64,000 nt of DNA from Nostoc sp. XA010 (GCF_020829625.1 NZ_JAIVFX010000018.1:1-64000), one strand, 5' to 3'; numbered from the stretch's first letter, positions 26,214-35,340 are shown. Notes: generated by a model from the letters alone, not told the origin. Translations and numbers: made by a program.

Positions 26214-26756
26214 ATGGACAAACAGGGAAGCAAAGACGTTGAACTGCCAAGAGTAAAACGGAGACATGATTCTTGGGATGGAAGAACTATTGAATACTTG
26301 GTGAATCATCGATCAAAAAAGTCGGCAGGTGAACTGACAATGGAAGCAGTGACAAGTTACTGGCTAATAGAAGCATTAGTGGCAAAGGTAAGTAAAGAGG
26401 AATTTATTGAAGCTTGCTTGTCGAGTATTGGGGAATTGGAAGGAAAGCTAGTAAAGATTAGAATTTTAATGCAAAAGGTTTCTAATTCTTTTGAAGTAGA
26501 TAGTAGTGCGATTTTGCCACCACAACAAATAGAGCAGAACAAATCATCGATTTTAGAAAAAAGCTTGCCAATCTCAACAAATGCGATTTGCAAAGAGAAA
26601 GAAGAACAAGAGGAACTAGAGCAAACAAGTCAGCAGGAAGAATCCTTGCTATCTGATGATGACTTGGGATTAATGGACTTGAAAATGACACCAGACTTAT
26701 TAATGGCTACTCAATTGTTGGGATTTGACGAAACAAGCGGTAATAAAAATTTATGA
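26214..26756 (+). CDS. Putative ParR-like adaptor of the actin-like segregation system
   Basis: This 180-aa protein has a basic N-terminal section (KDVELPRVKRRHDSWDGRTIEYLVNHRSKKSAGELTMEAVTSYWLIEAL) that could form a ribbon-helix-helix or similar DNA-binding fold. A charged linker and an acidic C-terminus (SLLSDDDLGLMDLKMTPDLLMATQLLGFD) are of the kind adaptor proteins use to contact actin-like filaments. Its stop overlaps the ATG of the ParM-like gene by four bases, and repeats lie just upstream. Function is inferred from gene order, not from a recognised domain. Confidence 0.5.
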   Translation: MDKQGSKDVELPRVKRRHDSWDGRTIEYLVNHRSKKSAGELTMEAVTSYWLIEALVAKVSKEEFIEACLSSIGELEGKLVKIRILMQKVSNSFEVDSSAILPPQQIEQNKSSILEKSLPISTNAICKEKEEQEELEQTSQQEESLLSDDDLGLMDLKMTPDLLMATQLLGFDETSGNKNL

Positions 26757-27949
26757 CAACTACAAATACTAATCAGGACAAATCAAGCCAAGTCGTACAG
26801 TTTATACTGACGGCAGACTTGGGGGGTAGTTCAACCAAAGCGATCGCCCAGATTTATCCGGCGGGAGTGCCATTTGCATTGTGGATGAGTCCAGAAGTTG
26901 CCGATGTGGGAGAGGGTTCAACCAAACATTTAACTGTAGATGCGCTGCCTGATGATAGCGCTTGGGTGAGAATTGGTCAGGAATATTCTGTATTAGGGAG
27001 TATTGCAAAAAGAGAGTTTGCTGGAACTGCGGCACTGCAAGATTTGAAGTCTGAATATGCCTTATCAAAGGTTGCTGGTTTGTTGTGGTTAGCTAAACGT
27101 CAAATAAATGTAGATATTCACGAAATGTTTCTCCAGATTTTGCTACCACCTGGAGAAGAGAAGAATGTACAAGATTTGGCTAAAAAGTTTGTCTTAAACT
27201 ATAGGCAAGGAGTAATAACGCCAACGGGAAGAATGAAAATTAAGGTCAACAGCTTCAAAAATCTTCCTGAGGGAACAGGTATTATTTCTTACAGGAGTCG
27301 CGCTCTAGGTAATGTATTTTCTCAAAAAAATATAGGATTGTTAATGCTGGGTCATCGTAATGCCAGTTTTACCCTTTCAGAAAAAGGGAAAGTAGCGAAG
27401 AAAGAATCGACAGACTTGGGGATGAATTGGGTGTTACAAAAGTTTGTCGAACGTACTAGCGTAGGACTATCGAAAGATGATCCGTGTATAGCTGCGGCTT
27501 TAGTGGAAGCAAGTAAAGGTAATTTCACTGCATTACGAAATTTGTCACGTAGGAATACGCCATCAGGAATTAACTCGGATTTAGAGTTGTTTAAATCAGT
27601 TTTAGAAGTGATTCGGGATGAATACTGTCGAGCATTGCTGCGGTGGGTGAAAAACCATGCAGGGTTAGACGAAGTTCTGATCTGTGGTGGTACTGGTGAG
27701 TTTGTGCGTCGAGAATTGACACAATATTTTCAAACAGAAAGCATCCCTATCGTTTGGAATGGTGGAGTAGTTATTCCCAAATCGTTAGATACCGTTGGCT
27801 TGGGTGAACGACTGGCTGATGTTTGGGCAACTCATATTAGTTATGTGAGAATGCTGGATGAAAATTTTTGCTATGAGCGCAAACAGAAATTAATACCAGA
27901 TTCTTATTCCCCAGCAGTTAATCATCTCACTTCTATCAATAGAGTGTAG
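26753..27949 (+). CDS. ParM/Alp-family actin-like ATPase (system A)
   Basis: This 398-aa protein forms filaments that push plasmid copies apart. The actin-fold signatures visible are phosphate 1 (LTADLGGSSTKAIA, D22), phosphate 2 (IGLLMLGHRNASFTL) and the adenosine motif (EVLICGGTGEFVRRELTQYF). DLGMNWVLQKFVERTSVG between them fits ParM/StbA-like proteins. It is co-transcribed with the small DNA-binding candidate upstream and followed by a hairpin terminator. A second, unrelated-looking ParM-like gene lies at 36145, so this replicon carries two actin systems. Confidence 0.78.
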   Translation: MTTTNTNQDKSSQVVQFILTADLGGSSTKAIAQIYPAGVPFALWMSPEVADVGEGSTKHLTVDALPDDSAWVRIGQEYSVLGSIAKREFAGTAALQDLKSEYALSKVAGLLWLAKRQINVDIHEMFLQILLPPGEEKNVQDLAKKFVLNYRQGVITPTGRMKIKVNSFKNLPEGTGIISYRSRALGNVFSQKNIGLLMLGHRNASFTLSEKGKVAKKESTDLGMNWVLQKFVERTSVGLSKDDPCIAAALVEASKGNFTALRNLSRRNTPSGINSDLELFKSVLEVIRDEYCRALLRWVKNHAGLDEVLICGGTGEFVRRELTQYFQTESIPIVWNGGVVIPKSLDTVGLGERLADVWATHISYVRMLDENFCYERKQKLIPDSYSPAVNHLTSINRV

Positions 27950-27965
27950 CTCATATCTTGCACTT

Positions 27966-27994
27966 GATGTTAGACAGAATATCTGTCTAACATC
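27966..27994. terminator. Hairpin after the ParM-like gene
   Basis: Perfect 13-bp arms (GATGTTAGACAGA / TCTGTCTAACATC) surround a three-base loop, 17 bases after the stop codon. It is followed by a smaller hairpin, TCTCTT-GGT-AAGAGA. There is no clear T tract. Confidence 0.6.
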
Positions 27995-28104
27995 GTAAAA
28001 GCCTCTCTTGGTAAGAGATATGCTTCAACTTGCACCTTTCCTCATCTGAAAGTGCGATCGCTCTAACACTAACAAGCGTGAACAATTAACATTGGCAAAT
28101 TAAG

Positions 28105-28515
28105 ATGGCTGAAACGACACATTTGCAGGTACAAGAATTATCACGATTTGCCCAAGAGCAAGACTTCAATCAGCAATATCGACAGTATTTCGGGGATGTC
28201 TGGGACGAAGTTGGAGTTAAAGATATCTCCAAAATGACCATCCAAGATGCCGAGCAAACCTTGAAGGTACTAGCTGATAGTGAAGCATCTCCCCAATTCA
28301 TCAAATCTCTACTAGCACAAGCAGCAATTGATGGAGGGTCACCGCAGGTTTTAGAATATTTTCTAGCAAGCGACATTGACGGCGATGGACGGACTCTGGC
28401 GACTGTTTTATTTCAGGATCAGACGAACCCGTTGGAGCCGGATACACTCCAACCACCACCGAAAGCACAGGTTCTATCCCCATCTCTACAACCAGATTTG
28501 GAATGGGAAATATAG
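28105..28515 (+). CDS. Conserved-looking acidic protein, unknown function
   Basis: This 136-aa soluble protein reads VQELSRFAQEQDFNQQYRQYFGDVWDEVGV, then KMTIQDAEQTLKVLADSEASPQFIKSLLAQAAIDGGSPQVLEYFLASDI, and ends in a Pro-rich tail. The middle looks like a helical repeat domain. I do not recognise it. It is a lone gene after the ParM unit with its own start (AAATTAAGATGG) and is followed by a dyad of the RGTACYG family 31 bases downstream. Confidence 0.4.
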   Translation: MAETTHLQVQELSRFAQEQDFNQQYRQYFGDVWDEVGVKDISKMTIQDAEQTLKVLADSEASPQFIKSLLAQAAIDGGSPQVLEYFLASDIDGDGRTLATVLFQDQTNPLEPDTLQPPPKAQVLSPSLQPDLEWEI

Positions 28516-28545
28516 CATAAACTCGCTAACTTTACTAGTTACTCT

Positions 28546-28566
28546 AGTACCGATTTTTTCAGTACT
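28546..28566. promoter_or_regulatory. Dyad operator candidate, copy 3
   Basis: AGTACCG-ATTTTTT-CAGTACT with extended arms (AGTTACTCT / AAGGTAGCT). It is nearly the exact reverse complement of copy 2 over about 40 bases. It lies 146 bases upstream of the plus-strand gene at 28712. Confidence 0.6.
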
Positions 28567-28711
28567 AAGGTAGCTAGTTCTTTTTTGAAAGCATATTTAA
28601 ACTTCTTAAGTTAGATACGAGTTCCATTTTTCAAAAAGCACGTAGGGTGTAATTGAATTATCGATTACACCTGTTTTCTCAACTAACTCCTAAATCAAGT
28701 GAGGCCATAGT

Positions 28712-29086
28712 ATGACTATATTAGGTATTAATAGACCTTTAGATACAACCCAGGCAAAACTGTGGGACGAGCGCGATTTGTCTACAAGCGATCGCCGCCG
28801 GGAGCATCTAGAAATTCTTCTGTGCCAGAAAGTACAGATAGGTGAAGATCCTACCTTGTGCGAACAAGTTTTGAATTATCTGTACTTCTCCATATATCAA
28901 CAGAAGCTCAATCGCATCGCTGTCCAAAAGGAGAAAGAAAAGTCAGTATTTGCCTCCCTACAGCAAGTGATTATTACGTCTTTTGCTATTCTAGGGATGT
29001 TTGCGTTCCTTGCCGCCGCTTCCAACAAGTCAGTTGTGCGCTCGTCTGGGGGAATCCCTCCAGCTATAGAACGGCAAGTCAATTGA
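28712..29086 (+). CDS. Small tail-anchored membrane protein, unknown function
   Basis: This 124-aa protein has a polar, charged first part (DTTQAKLWDERDLSTSDRRREHLEILLCQKV), a helix (LNYLYFSIYQQKLNRIAVQKEKEKS), then one hydrophobic segment (VIITSFAILGMFAFLAAAS) near the C-terminus. I do not recognise it. It is preceded by a possible regulatory dyad and followed by a bidirectional terminator shared with the convergent gene. Confidence 0.4.
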   Translation: MTILGINRPLDTTQAKLWDERDLSTSDRRREHLEILLCQKVQIGEDPTLCEQVLNYLYFSIYQQKLNRIAVQKEKEKSVFASLQQVIITSFAILGMFAFLAAASNKSVVRSSGGIPPAIERQVN

Positions 29087-29100
29087 CAAGGCATGAGCAT

Positions 29101-29140
29101 AAAAAGCTGAAAGTAGCACGATGACAAAACTTTCAGCTTT
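29101..29140. terminator. Bidirectional terminator between convergent genes
   Basis: Arms AAAAAGCTGAAAGT (29101-29114) and ACTTTCAGCTTT (29129-29140) surround a 14-base loop with A/T flanks, between stop codons at 29086 (plus) and 29163 (minus). Confidence 0.7.
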
Positions 29141-29162
29141 CCAAAAATCTTAAACATCTAGC

Positions 29163-29696
29163 TTAAAACCAGGAAGTATCTTTATCGAACGGAAGTGTAC
29201 TGGGTTCTTCGTTGTTCCTTAAGTCTACCTCCATCTGCTTTATGCGTTGTGTATATGTTCGGCTTGAAGCACGTAGTCTATTCATTTCTTGCTCACCAAA
29301 ATTAATCCCCATTTCTGCTTTCCGAGCCGACACTCGATTATAGTTTTCTACATCCAGTATCTTGCGCCGTTCCATTTCTCCTAGCCATTGGGAGCTAATA
29401 CCTTTTTTCAGTTCAGATTCGATATATTCTGGCTTGAGAGTACCATCACTGTTGAACTGCTGCTGCTCTGTAGGGGTGAAGAAATCGTAGGCAGTATAAA
29501 CAGGCCAAGGTTCTGGATCTGTTTCGTCTAGTCGTTTCCATTCATCGTAGTTATTTTTAAGTCGAAGGGCATAACTATTGATTGCTGCGTCATTCATACC
29601 TTCAGATAACATTTGTTGTCTAGCTTCATTCTTTAAAGTTCCGTCTGCGTTAAATTCTTTCCCATGCATATTTAACCAGCGTTTAATTCTTGACAT
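29163..29696 (-). CDS. Unknown protein with a duplicated FN-DGTLK motif
   Basis: This is a 177-aa soluble protein. Two copies of a motif are visible: FNADGTLKNEARQQMLSEGM near residue 15 and FNSDGTLKPEYIESELKKGI near residue 81, suggesting an internal duplication. It contains a DPEPWPVYTAYDFFTPTEQQQ linker and a charged C-terminus. There is a good ribosome binding site (TTAGGAGTCCAAT before the ATG). It is divergent from the 1601-aa gene with only 38 bases between starts, so the two promoters must overlap and the genes may be co-regulated. Confidence 0.45.
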   Translation of the reverse strand: MSRIKRWLNMHGKEFNADGTLKNEARQQMLSEGMNDAAINSYALRLKNNYDEWKRLDETDPEPWPVYTAYDFFTPTEQQQFNSDGTLKPEYIESELKKGISSQWLGEMERRKILDVENYNRVSARKAEMGINFGEQEMNRLRASSRTYTQRIKQMEVDLRNNEEPSTLPFDKDTSWF

Positions 29697-29734
29697 ATTG
29701 GACTCCTAAAAATTTTCAATGATTAAAAAAGATT

Positions 29735-32700
29735 ATGTCTTTGGAATTCCAACACTTTGACCCCAGACTAAATCAATGGATTCACACTGATGGAGATAAT
29801 CAGAATACCCAATCAATTTTAACTGAAAAATTAGATAATAATCTATTAGAATTTTACTTTCCAGATCAACAGTTTTCTTTCGGACATATAGATGAATATA
29901 GTACGCCAGAAGATTTAAGAAATCACCCAAATGGGCATACGCTGTTATTATCTTCTAAAACCCGATTATTGTACGGGTCGCCAGAATGCTTGAAAGTAAT
30001 TGAAAAGTTATGCCCTGATAGAAAAGATAGAGGTGCTTACGGTTCAATCTTTCTAGGGGGGTGTAAAAATTCGATACATGAAGAACTAAACATTTTGATT
30101 GTAGATGACTCTACTGAAGCACAAGGTGAAAATGGAGGAATTATTAACAAAGAAAATGCTTTTAAATTGGTAGGTGACTGCTACGGTCAAATCTCTACCC
30201 AGCTATATGATAAATTAACTAAAAGGGAAGAACAGCAGGATAAAAGTTATCGCGTAATTCAGCATCGATTTGGGTGGACAGAAACTGATGGAGAAGATAC
30301 TAAATATCGATTTGGTAAAGGGACATTAAGACCTTGCAGTTTTGATAAAATAAAATATGCTGACACGAATGATGAACCCAAAATTGACTTAATTCTTCCC
30401 CTATCTAGCTTCAAAGGTACAGACAAAGATCATCCCAATAAACCGACTAAACCCCAAATTCAACCGGGATTATACAAACAAAAAATTTGGTTAGGCGAAA
30501 AGTCCCAATCAGAGCGAGGTAAAACTGCCATATCTCAATTATTAGCATCATTTCCTCAAGGTATTAAGGATTTTGCTGAAGAACTAGAGGTACAAGCTCA
30601 AAAGCTAGCAGAAGTTCAAGATGACCCTAGAATTGTTGCACAACTGTACTGTGAAAACTACGAAAATCGAAAAGAATTTTCAGAAGAGCAAAAAAAATCT
30701 TTAGAACAAGAAATTATTGAATCAGTTAAAGCTGATACTTTAGGTAAACAAGTAGAGAATAATTCTGGTGAAGACTTAGAGCTAAACGATGAATCAGATG
30801 AATCTCAGAAAGATGATATGTTCATGTACAAACTCATCAAAGCTGATTTACTTGGCCATCAACAATTACTAGAAACCGAAAAAGTAAAACAAGAGCTAAG
30901 TCGATTTGTGCAAGGTCAGTGGCGTGATATTGCGGTTGGCAAGACATTAACTTTTGACCGAGGAATGATTATCCCTTCCAAAGAACTCAAGAATGGCGAA
31001 ATTTGCGTGACTTGGATAGATGAAAATGAAAAAGTATTAAATTTCCGTTCTCCCTTTCTTAATTCTAACGGTCTATGTGTTTCTAATAACAAATATGTTG
31101 AAGACCGCCTAGCTCCAGATGGTACAGACTTACAAGGAATTATTGTAGTCAATGATGAAGATCATAAACGCATACTTGGTCGGATTGAAGCGCTAGAAGC
31201 TCAAGGTATTCAACACAACGAAGTTAATCCCCTCGAAACCGAATCACAACGTCAAGCGCGTGATTTCGACGGTGACTGTATTGGCGTAGCACTTGCACTT
31301 CAATATCCAAACTTCACAGCCGAAGCCGAGTACAGAAACCAGCCTGAAAATGCTTATCGGCCTACTGTTAAAGAAAAGAAACAATCATTTTATTTGGAAA
31401 ATGGAACCCAGCCGCCATTTGAAGAAATAGCTATCCACATGAGCGATAGCATCAGCGTGGGCATAATCAACAATCAAGTGACAGCACTAGAGGCATTAGA
31501 ATCGGAAATTGAGGTACTTAAAACTTATGGTAACTTAGAACAACAGTCAACTTATTTAGACCAAGTATTTAAACACTATCAAAGTTTATTTGAACAGGAA
31601 CATGACGATAAGCCCAAACCAATTAGAGCAGAGTACAAACCTTTCATGCAATCTGTTGTAGCTCTAGCAGAGAATCCTAAGAGAACGCCAGAAATTATTC
31701 AACAGGCGATGGATGTTAATCGCCTAATGTACCGAGAAATGATTGGTGAGGGATGTTATCAAAACCAAATAGCGGTTGATTTATTCAAAAGTGCTAAAAA
31801 ACCTGAGATGGATAAAATCCGGGAAAACAGCCGCTACTTGTATCGTGATGTTAATTATATTAAAGATAAAAAGTCGCCTTCAGTTTATTTAAACACGGGG
31901 ATAACACCAAAGGGCGACTCACCAGTAGAATTATTAATTAGCCAAACCAATAAATATTTCCAAGAATCAAAGTTAGAATCGCGTCCCATAGTCCAGTTTA
32001 AAGACTTGTTCAAAGGAGTAGAATTTACACCACAGCAAAAATTTGCAGCGATCGCCGCCAAGTACGAGTTTGATCTGAAGTTCAACGCTGCGGTTCGTGC
32101 CTCAAGGCGGCGAGAAACAGAGTCTGGCCCTAGCGCAATTGTTCAAACGGATTCAGGAACGCAACTTGAAATTACCAATCTCACCCGTTACGGACACCCC
32201 TTAATCTGGAAAGCCCAGATGTTGAACATTCGCCTAGATGAGATTAAATTCACAAACAGTGAACGCCCCCATAAATTATTAGCAGTTGCACAGATAGATG
32301 ACGAGGTTGGGAAAGATGGAAAACCCGCTTACTGCAACCTGGGGACAGTTAGCCAACAATCTGTGACTGACCACAACCTCAAATCGGGGATGACCATGCA
32401 GGGAGCTAAACTCCTAGAACTAAAACCAGAACTTACTAGAAGCCAAACTAAATTACTTTTCAACAAGGCACAGGAGACGGCTCTCGCATTTTACGCTTCT
32501 ATCCCAGAGTCAGAAAAACTTGCTCTATCCGCCGCCGCTTGGAACATCTGTGCATCCCGCCAGGATGAACTCGAAGTTGCAAGAAAAGAAAACGCAAACC
32601 CCCAGGCTTACGCTAAAAAAGTCTCTAATTTCGCCTTCGCTGCTTTCCCCAATGAGATTATCTCTCGCTTAGATAAATTGCAATTTACTGAGCCGAAGTT

Positions 32701-34540
32701 AGTCACATTAAATAATGAAGCGAATCAATTTTTGGGTCGAGACTGGAATCCAACCGAAAAACACCCGATAGAAATTAGGGCTAGCCACCACCCAATCGGG
32801 CATGAACGCCACGTTTCCAGGATAATGTTTGTCCAGGATAGTGACGGCGAATACAAGGAATTCGCCATGCTTGAAACCAGAACTGCACAGCTTCCCATTG
32901 GTACGAAAGCACTCTCTTGTATGGTTGGAGTAGAACCTGCTACCGCCAAAGTAACTATTGGACTGCCTGGAAACGAGCCGATTGAAATTACTATCCGCGA
33001 ACTCAAGAACTTCTCTTATACAGGACTTGTTTTTAACGCCGAATCGGTCAACTTAGAATTTGGCACTGTGTCGGTGACTGACAAAACAGTAAAAATTAAA
33101 CTTGATGGCAAAACTTTGGGTGAGTTAGACAGTGATTCTACCCAACAGTTAAAAGAAATTAATTATCTCAAAAATGGTAATCCCCTAAAATTAAAGCTCA
33201 CGTCAATCTCTGAGACAGGAGATCAAGCTTTTGTGCTGGGTGAGTCTCCCAATGGGAATCTCCTCAAAATTAATAAAATTAACTTTTATGATTTTTCTGG
33301 TCAGACATTCAATGATCAAGATTACCGAAAACTGACTATCGAAACCTCAGCTTCTAAAACTAGAGATGCTGTGTTTTTGAATGGTGAACCCTTGGGGGTA
33401 TTGCATTTTAAAAAGGACAAAGACGCGCTCAGACAGCTTGGACTACTCAAAACTAAACAACTGACACCTGCGCCTGCGATCCTTCAAAGTAATTTCTCTG
33501 TGATTTGCGCTCAAATTGACCCTAAGACCGTTGAATATCCCCAGAAATGGACGAAGGAATTTCAGGCTTTTGGGACTCAATCAGTTAACCCTCAACAACA
33601 GCAGATGATTGATAGTAGTGAGCCAATTCTACATCATATTAAAGAGCGTTCTACTTTCTTATTTTCTACAGAATCAAACAAAAAGCTGGGAGTCACGGGC
33701 TTGGCTGTTGACAATCACAAAGTTGAATCTGTAACCTTATGGCTAAAGAAGCAAAATGTTGTATATTCCCAAGTCCCACCCGAAGATGTCATTAGGGAAA
33801 CTAAGAAAGGTCTAGCGGTATTTAACTTGGTTGATAGCTCCATTCCTGCCAAAACTTTGTCGAGCATGACCAAGAAATTCGGGGGAATTATTGAAACGGA
33901 TAGTGACTATCAACAAAGAGTTAATTCCCTCGCTACACGACCGCAGTTTTTGAAACCACCAGAACAAACAGCACAATCCCCACCTAACCAATCTATAACT
34001 CCATCACTCTCCACTACTCCTTCTACACCAGATATTACTAATAGTACAAAAACCGAACTTCTAGGTGTAAAGAAGTCCCCGACAGTTACTATTGATGATT
34101 TGAGAAATTGGTATAATGCCGCAGATAAGTTAGGGAAGTCGGAGAATTACAAAAAACGCATTGTAGAAGTGGCTTATGGGTTTAAAGCTGGTGAGCAATT
34201 ATCAGCCCAAGCGTTGACAGTAATGAATAAAGATAAATTTGAACTTGAAGCCATCAGTCGGCTCACTCAAATTGCTCAAAAGATTGGCATGGTTTGGGGT
34301 AAGTCTGATGAAAATGGTACTCAAGTCCAAGGAAAGATTTATGATTTGGCTTTTAATACCCAGCAGAGAGATTTAACTATTTCGCAGAAAGATGGAGAGG
34401 TAATTTTAAACTTGCAATCTGGCAAAGTGCAGACTAATAAAGTAACTCCACAGATATTGCAAACTTTTGAGGATGTTAATACTCAAATTGATAAAATATT
34501 AACTAAATCTCAAACACAGCAAGTAGACTTACAAAGATAG
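29735..34540 (+). CDS. 1601-aa DFDGD protein, candidate single-chain RNA polymerase
   Basis: This is a very large soluble protein. Residues 509-519 read RDFDGDCIGVA, with D510, D512 and D514 spaced as the metal-binding aspartates of the RNA polymerase beta-prime NADFDGD loop and of single-chain enzymes such as phage YonO or QDE-1. Upstream, NFRSPFLNSNGLCV resembles the R-x-P element preceding that loop, and ALALQYPNFTAEAEYR follows it as in beta-prime. Candidate beta-like lysines are K195 (GKGTL) and K227 (LSSFKG). A TOPRIM or unrelated nuclease remains possible. The C-terminal ~150 residues form a separate domain after a Pro/Ser linker (~1410-1450). The start has a weak ribosome binding site. 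Confidence 0.42.
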   Translation: MSLEFQHFDPRLNQWIHTDGDNQNTQSILTEKLDNNLLEFYFPDQQFSFGHIDEYSTPEDLRNHPNGHTLLLSSKTRLLYGSPECLKVIEKLCPDRKDRGAYGSIFLGGCKNSIHEELNILIVDDSTEAQGENGGIINKENAFKLVGDCYGQISTQLYDKLTKREEQQDKSYRVIQHRFGWTETDGEDTKYRFGKGTLRPCSFDKIKYADTNDEPKIDLILPLSSFKGTDKDHPNKPTKPQIQPGLYKQKIWLGEKSQSERGKTAISQLLASFPQGIKDFAEELEVQAQKLAEVQDDPRIVAQLYCENYENRKEFSEEQKKSLEQEIIESVKADTLGKQVENNSGEDLELNDESDESQKDDMFMYKLIKADLLGHQQLLETEKVKQELSRFVQGQWRDIAVGKTLTFDRGMIIPSKELKNGEICVTWIDENEKVLNFRSPFLNSNGLCVSNNKYVEDRLAPDGTDLQGIIVVNDEDHKRILGRIEALEAQGIQHNEVNPLETESQRQARDFDGDCIGVALALQYPNFTAEAEYRNQPENAYRPTVKEKKQSFYLENGTQPPFEEIAIHMSDSISVGIINNQVTALEALESEIEVLKTYGNLEQQSTYLDQVFKHYQSLFEQEHDDKPKPIRAEYKPFMQSVVALAENPKRTPEIIQQAMDVNRLMYREMIGEGCYQNQIAVDLFKSAKKPEMDKIRENSRYLYRDVNYIKDKKSPSVYLNTGITPKGDSPVELLISQTNKYFQESKLESRPIVQFKDLFKGVEFTPQQKFAAIAAKYEFDLKFNAAVRASRRRETESGPSAIVQTDSGTQLEITNLTRYGHPLIWKAQMLNIRLDEIKFTNSERPHKLLAVAQIDDEVGKDGKPAYCNLGTVSQQSVTDHNLKSGMTMQGAKLLELKPELTRSQTKLLFNKAQETALAFYASIPESEKLALSAAAWNICASRQDELEVARKENANPQAYAKKVSNFAFAAFPNEIISRLDKLQFTEPKLVTLNNEANQFLGRDWNPTEKHPIEIRASHHPIGHERHVSRIMFVQDSDGEYKEFAMLETRTAQLPIGTKALSCMVGVEPATAKVTIGLPGNEPIEITIRELKNFSYTGLVFNAESVNLEFGTVSVTDKTVKIKLDGKTLGELDSDSTQQLKEINYLKNGNPLKLKLTSISETGDQAFVLGESPNGNLLKINKINFYDFSGQTFNDQDYRKLTIETSASKTRDAVFLNGEPLGVLHFKKDKDALRQLGLLKTKQLTPAPAILQSNFSVICAQIDPKTVEYPQKWTKEFQAFGTQSVNPQQQQMIDSSEPILHHIKERSTFLFSTESNKKLGVTGLAVDNHKVESVTLWLKKQNVVYSQVPPEDVIRETKKGLAVFNLVDSSIPAKTLSSMTKKFGGIIETDSDYQQRVNSLATRPQFLKPPEQTAQSPPNQSITPSLSTTPSTPDITNSTKTELLGVKKSPTVTIDDLRNWYNAADKLGKSENYKKRIVEVAYGFKAGEQLSAQALTVMNKDKFELEAISRLTQIAQKIGMVWGKSDENGTQVQGKIYDLAFNTQQRDLTISQKDGEVILNLQSGKVQTNKVTPQILQTFEDVNTQIDKILTKSQTQQVDLQR

Positions 34541-34555
34541 ATTTGAAGAATTCAG

Positions 34556-34729
34556 CAGCCAGGAGCGAATGGCACGCTTGAAAAGCTGAAACCTCATTAC
34601 TGGAAGGGTGTGGGAGGTGTGGGAGGACGGGGAAGAATCATTTCTCCCCACACTTCCCTCTTTCCCCACACTCAAAATCTTGTTATATCAGGGCTTTGCG
34701 ATTAACAAGCGTGCCATTCAGCCAGGAGC
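34556..34729. mobile_element. MITE-like element with 13-14 bp terminal inverted repeats and an 11-bp flanking duplication
   Basis: Terminal repeats GAATGGCACGCTTG (34567-34580) and CAAGCGTGCCATTC (34706-34719) are perfect complements. CAGCCAGGAGC occurs at 34556-34566 and again at 34719-34729, as expected of a target-site duplication. The interior holds a second inverted repeat (GTGTGGGAGG.. / ..TTCCCCACACTC) and no reading frame. Confidence 0.65.
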
Positions 34730-34741
34730 CAAGTTGCTTCC

Positions 34742-34818
34742 AATTCGTAATTACTAATGGGCTGCCCCCGCTACGCTCTAAGCAAAGCTATGCCGCAGGC
34801 TTTACGTAATCCGTAATT
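34742..34818. repeat. Dispersed-type palindromic repeat
   Basis: Arms AATTCGTAATTAC (34742-34754) and GTAATCCGTAATT (34806-34818) flank a CCCGCTACGCTC core common in Nostocales intergenic repeats. With the MITE-like element it fills the 319-base gap after the 1601-aa gene. Confidence 0.55.
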
Positions 34819-34859
34819 AATAACCCCATGAATAAATTCAGGAGCTTGGAATATGGAGC

Positions 34860-35201
34860 TTAGGAAAATTCAACTTTCATCGCTACATACGCATTTGCAA
34901 AGCGTTTGTATAGGAGAATTGCTCCTAAATTTGCTCCCAGACAGATGCTTCCTAGTCCCAATAAAATGTATGTGGGAGCCATGACAACTCCAATCATGAA
35001 CCAAGCAAATACGTGCAGTATAATTAATAAAGCAAAGGTACTGGCAATTGCAGCACTTCGCCAAATCTCAATAGCTGGACGACACAATAATGTCAAACCT
35101 ATTGTTAGCGAGGTAGCAATTAGGTTGGCTGGGATTAGAAAAGCACAAATATCAATGCAGTAAGTGCTTGAGAATACCGTCAAGGTGTTAAAGTCTAACA
35201 T
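34860..35201 (-). CDS. Small polytopic membrane protein, unknown function
   Basis: This 113-aa protein has four hydrophobic stretches (YCIDICAFLIPANLIATSLTIGLTLL, AIASTFALLIILHVFAWFMIGVV, YILLGLGSICLGANLGAILL), giving three to four membrane helices. The ATG at 35201 has AGGAAAA about 6 bases upstream, so it is preferred over the in-frame start at 35258. I do not recognise the family. It could be a small membrane component of plasmid maintenance or transfer, but nothing specific supports that. Confidence 0.45.
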   Translation of the reverse strand: MLDFNTLTVFSSTYCIDICAFLIPANLIATSLTIGLTLLCRPAIEIWRSAAIASTFALLIILHVFAWFMIGVVMAPTYILLGLGSICLGANLGAILLYKRFANAYVAMKVEFS

Positions 35202-35340
35202 GAATTTTCCTAGATTAAATTGCCAAATTTTAGATGAATATTTGTCTGATATCCTCAAGGTTAGTCAGACTTTAAAAGATTTGTAGGTTAGCCGAAACTA
35301 TGGCGTTACTCAGATATTAGTGAAGACATACTAAAAATTT

